DNA from: Armigeres subalbatus
Lineage: Eukaryota; Arthropoda; Insecta; Diptera; Culicidae
Length of the DNA stretch: 64,000 nucleotides
Assembly: GCF_024139115.2 (NCBI RefSeq)
Contig: NC_085141.1
Location: forward strand, 222,938,307-223,002,306
Direction: 5' to 3'
Shown here one piece after another: positions 62,979-64,000 of this stretch (its first letter is position 1; each line of letters starts with the position of its first letter). The position numbers were made by a program, and so were the translations under genes. The notes under the pieces are model-generated. The model had not been told where the DNA came from and searched no databases. It saw only the letters and a program-made list of their open reading frames with translations.

Positions 62979-63704
62979 GTTACCTTGCCGCGGTGGATGG
63001 GCTTACGCCATTAGCACTGATATGGCAACCAAAGACATATCCTGTCGTGATGGTATCACATGTTGACTATTTTTGTTTAATGCCGCGTCATAATCTGGCA
63101 TTGACGCACTGATCTTAAGGATGTGATCCAACGGACGTCGAGTCTTTGAGCCTTGAATGATAGTGCAGTCAGGCAGACCTCATCCCTCAGTGACAATGGT
63201 GGTAGATCTCTTTTCTGCAATACTTTTCTGAAGCGTTCCCTGATTATGATGAGTCATAGCCACGCTTAATTATAGCTAGATAGGTACTTATTTTTATTAA
63301 GTATGATCAAGTTTATCGACGGTGATAGGGAATTGACTGTTGGATTCACTGAGTAGAAGTTTTATCAAAACTAGGAACGTGGCGCCTTTTTTATTTTGTT
63401 ATTGCTCACTTTGAAGAACCATAATTAAAAATACCACAAATTATAACGATTGTATGCAAACAATCTTATAATGGCTTCATTCACGATAATTTTTACTAAT
63501 AGATAGGGAATAGGCGTGATGAAGCCTTACTTTGCCGCCGAAAAGTGAATCTATAGCTCTGACCACGACCCACACAATTATAGTCACGCTTGCTTTTAAG
63601 GCTTTAGGACAATTAGACAACTTAGGGACCATTTCTTCATCTTCGTTTAGCGCTTGACCTAGGTTTTTCGTTTAAGCAAAGCTGACCTTTAGTGATAAAC
63701 AAAT
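62979..63704. other. Non-coding stretch
   Basis: 63000-63240 has balanced composition (GCCGCGGTGGATGGGCTTAC) and may be part of a dispersed repeat. No gene was recognised. Confidence 0.3.
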
Positions 63705-63935
63705 CTCGGGTACTTATTCAAAAGGACGTGTGTGATTTTGTAAACAAAGATTCAAACGTCGATTTGTCCAATTTAATGACACTTCCACGCAAACCAACAC
63801 CACCAACAGGTTTCCGAAGGCTTCCCCTGCCTTTGTGTGGTGATGGTTTGCGTGGGAGTGCCATTAGATAGGACAAATCGATGTTTGAATCCCTGTTTTC
63901 AAAATCACATACGTCCTTTTGAATAAGTACCCGAG
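63705..63935. mobile_element. CTCGGGTACTTATTC palindromic element, copy 2
   Basis: 231 bp, same ends and length as 28925-29155, flanked by AAAT on both sides (4-bp duplication). Confidence 0.87.
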
Positions 63936-64000
63936 AAATGGAGACAATTTACTGACAGCTAAATACGCAACATAGTCTACAACTAGTATAGATTTTAACT

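Noticed and set aside
1..64000. CRISPR array or bacterial operon
   Set aside because: No regularly spaced direct repeats with unique spacers; introns and eukaryotic retroelements throughout.

Overview
The window looks like genomic DNA of a culicine mosquito, most likely Aedes. The grounds are small host exons in a very high load of nested transposons, RTE, R1 and Jockey-like LINEs, a mag-like Gypsy element, tRNA-derived SINE sequence, and short introns (61-74 bp) next to introns of about 10 kb filled with repeats. The species call is inference. No CRISPR array, operon or rRNA gene is visible.

Two host genes can be modelled completely. On the minus strand the site-1 protease gene (S1P/MBTPS1) runs from 35429 to 11418 in four coding exons (35429-35025, 24908-21917, 21855-21577, 11869-11418) that join in phase into a 1375-codon membrane-anchored subtilase. 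Introns 1 and 3 (about 10 kb each) hold nearly all of the transposons between 11.9 and 35 kb. On the plus strand the H/ACA snoRNP protein gene NHP2 lies at 41857-42986 in three exons (154 codons). Its first intron is almost wholly one 538-bp inverted-repeat element. A short orphan 5' exon (39486-39551, +) may belong to a third gene.

Layout: 1-11 kb is a nest of two degraded minus-strand LINEs. LINE A (about 1.7-5.7 kb) carries an OTU-protease-like domain ahead of its endonuclease and is split by a hAT element that itself holds two TA-flanked elements. LINE B (about 5.9-10.9 kb) is Jockey/CR1-like and split by a 2.3-kb hAT element with transposase remains. 11.4-35.4 kb is S1P, whose introns contain LINE C with a nested gag-only retroelement, a Tc1 fragment with a nested LINE tail, a pyrimidine tract of about 1 kb, hAT and foldback elements, and a nearly full-length but frameshifted RTE LINE. 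35.4-41.8 kb is inverted-repeat elements, one of which carries a spliced, gene-like insert. 43-55 kb is a layered nest: a repeat (X) received a TA-flanked element (47013-53754), which received a mag-like LTR retrotransposon (47214-52149, LTRs identical by eye), which holds a 700-bp hAT foldback element. A second copy of X near 58.2-58.5 kb preserves the empty sites. 55-64 kb holds a SINE, an R1 fragment, a 4-kb hAT foldback element with another element inside, and a palindromic element also found near 29 kb.

For most mobile elements the call rests on target-site duplications and terminal inverted repeats read directly from the sequence; superfamily names follow from those features. No database comparison was possible.
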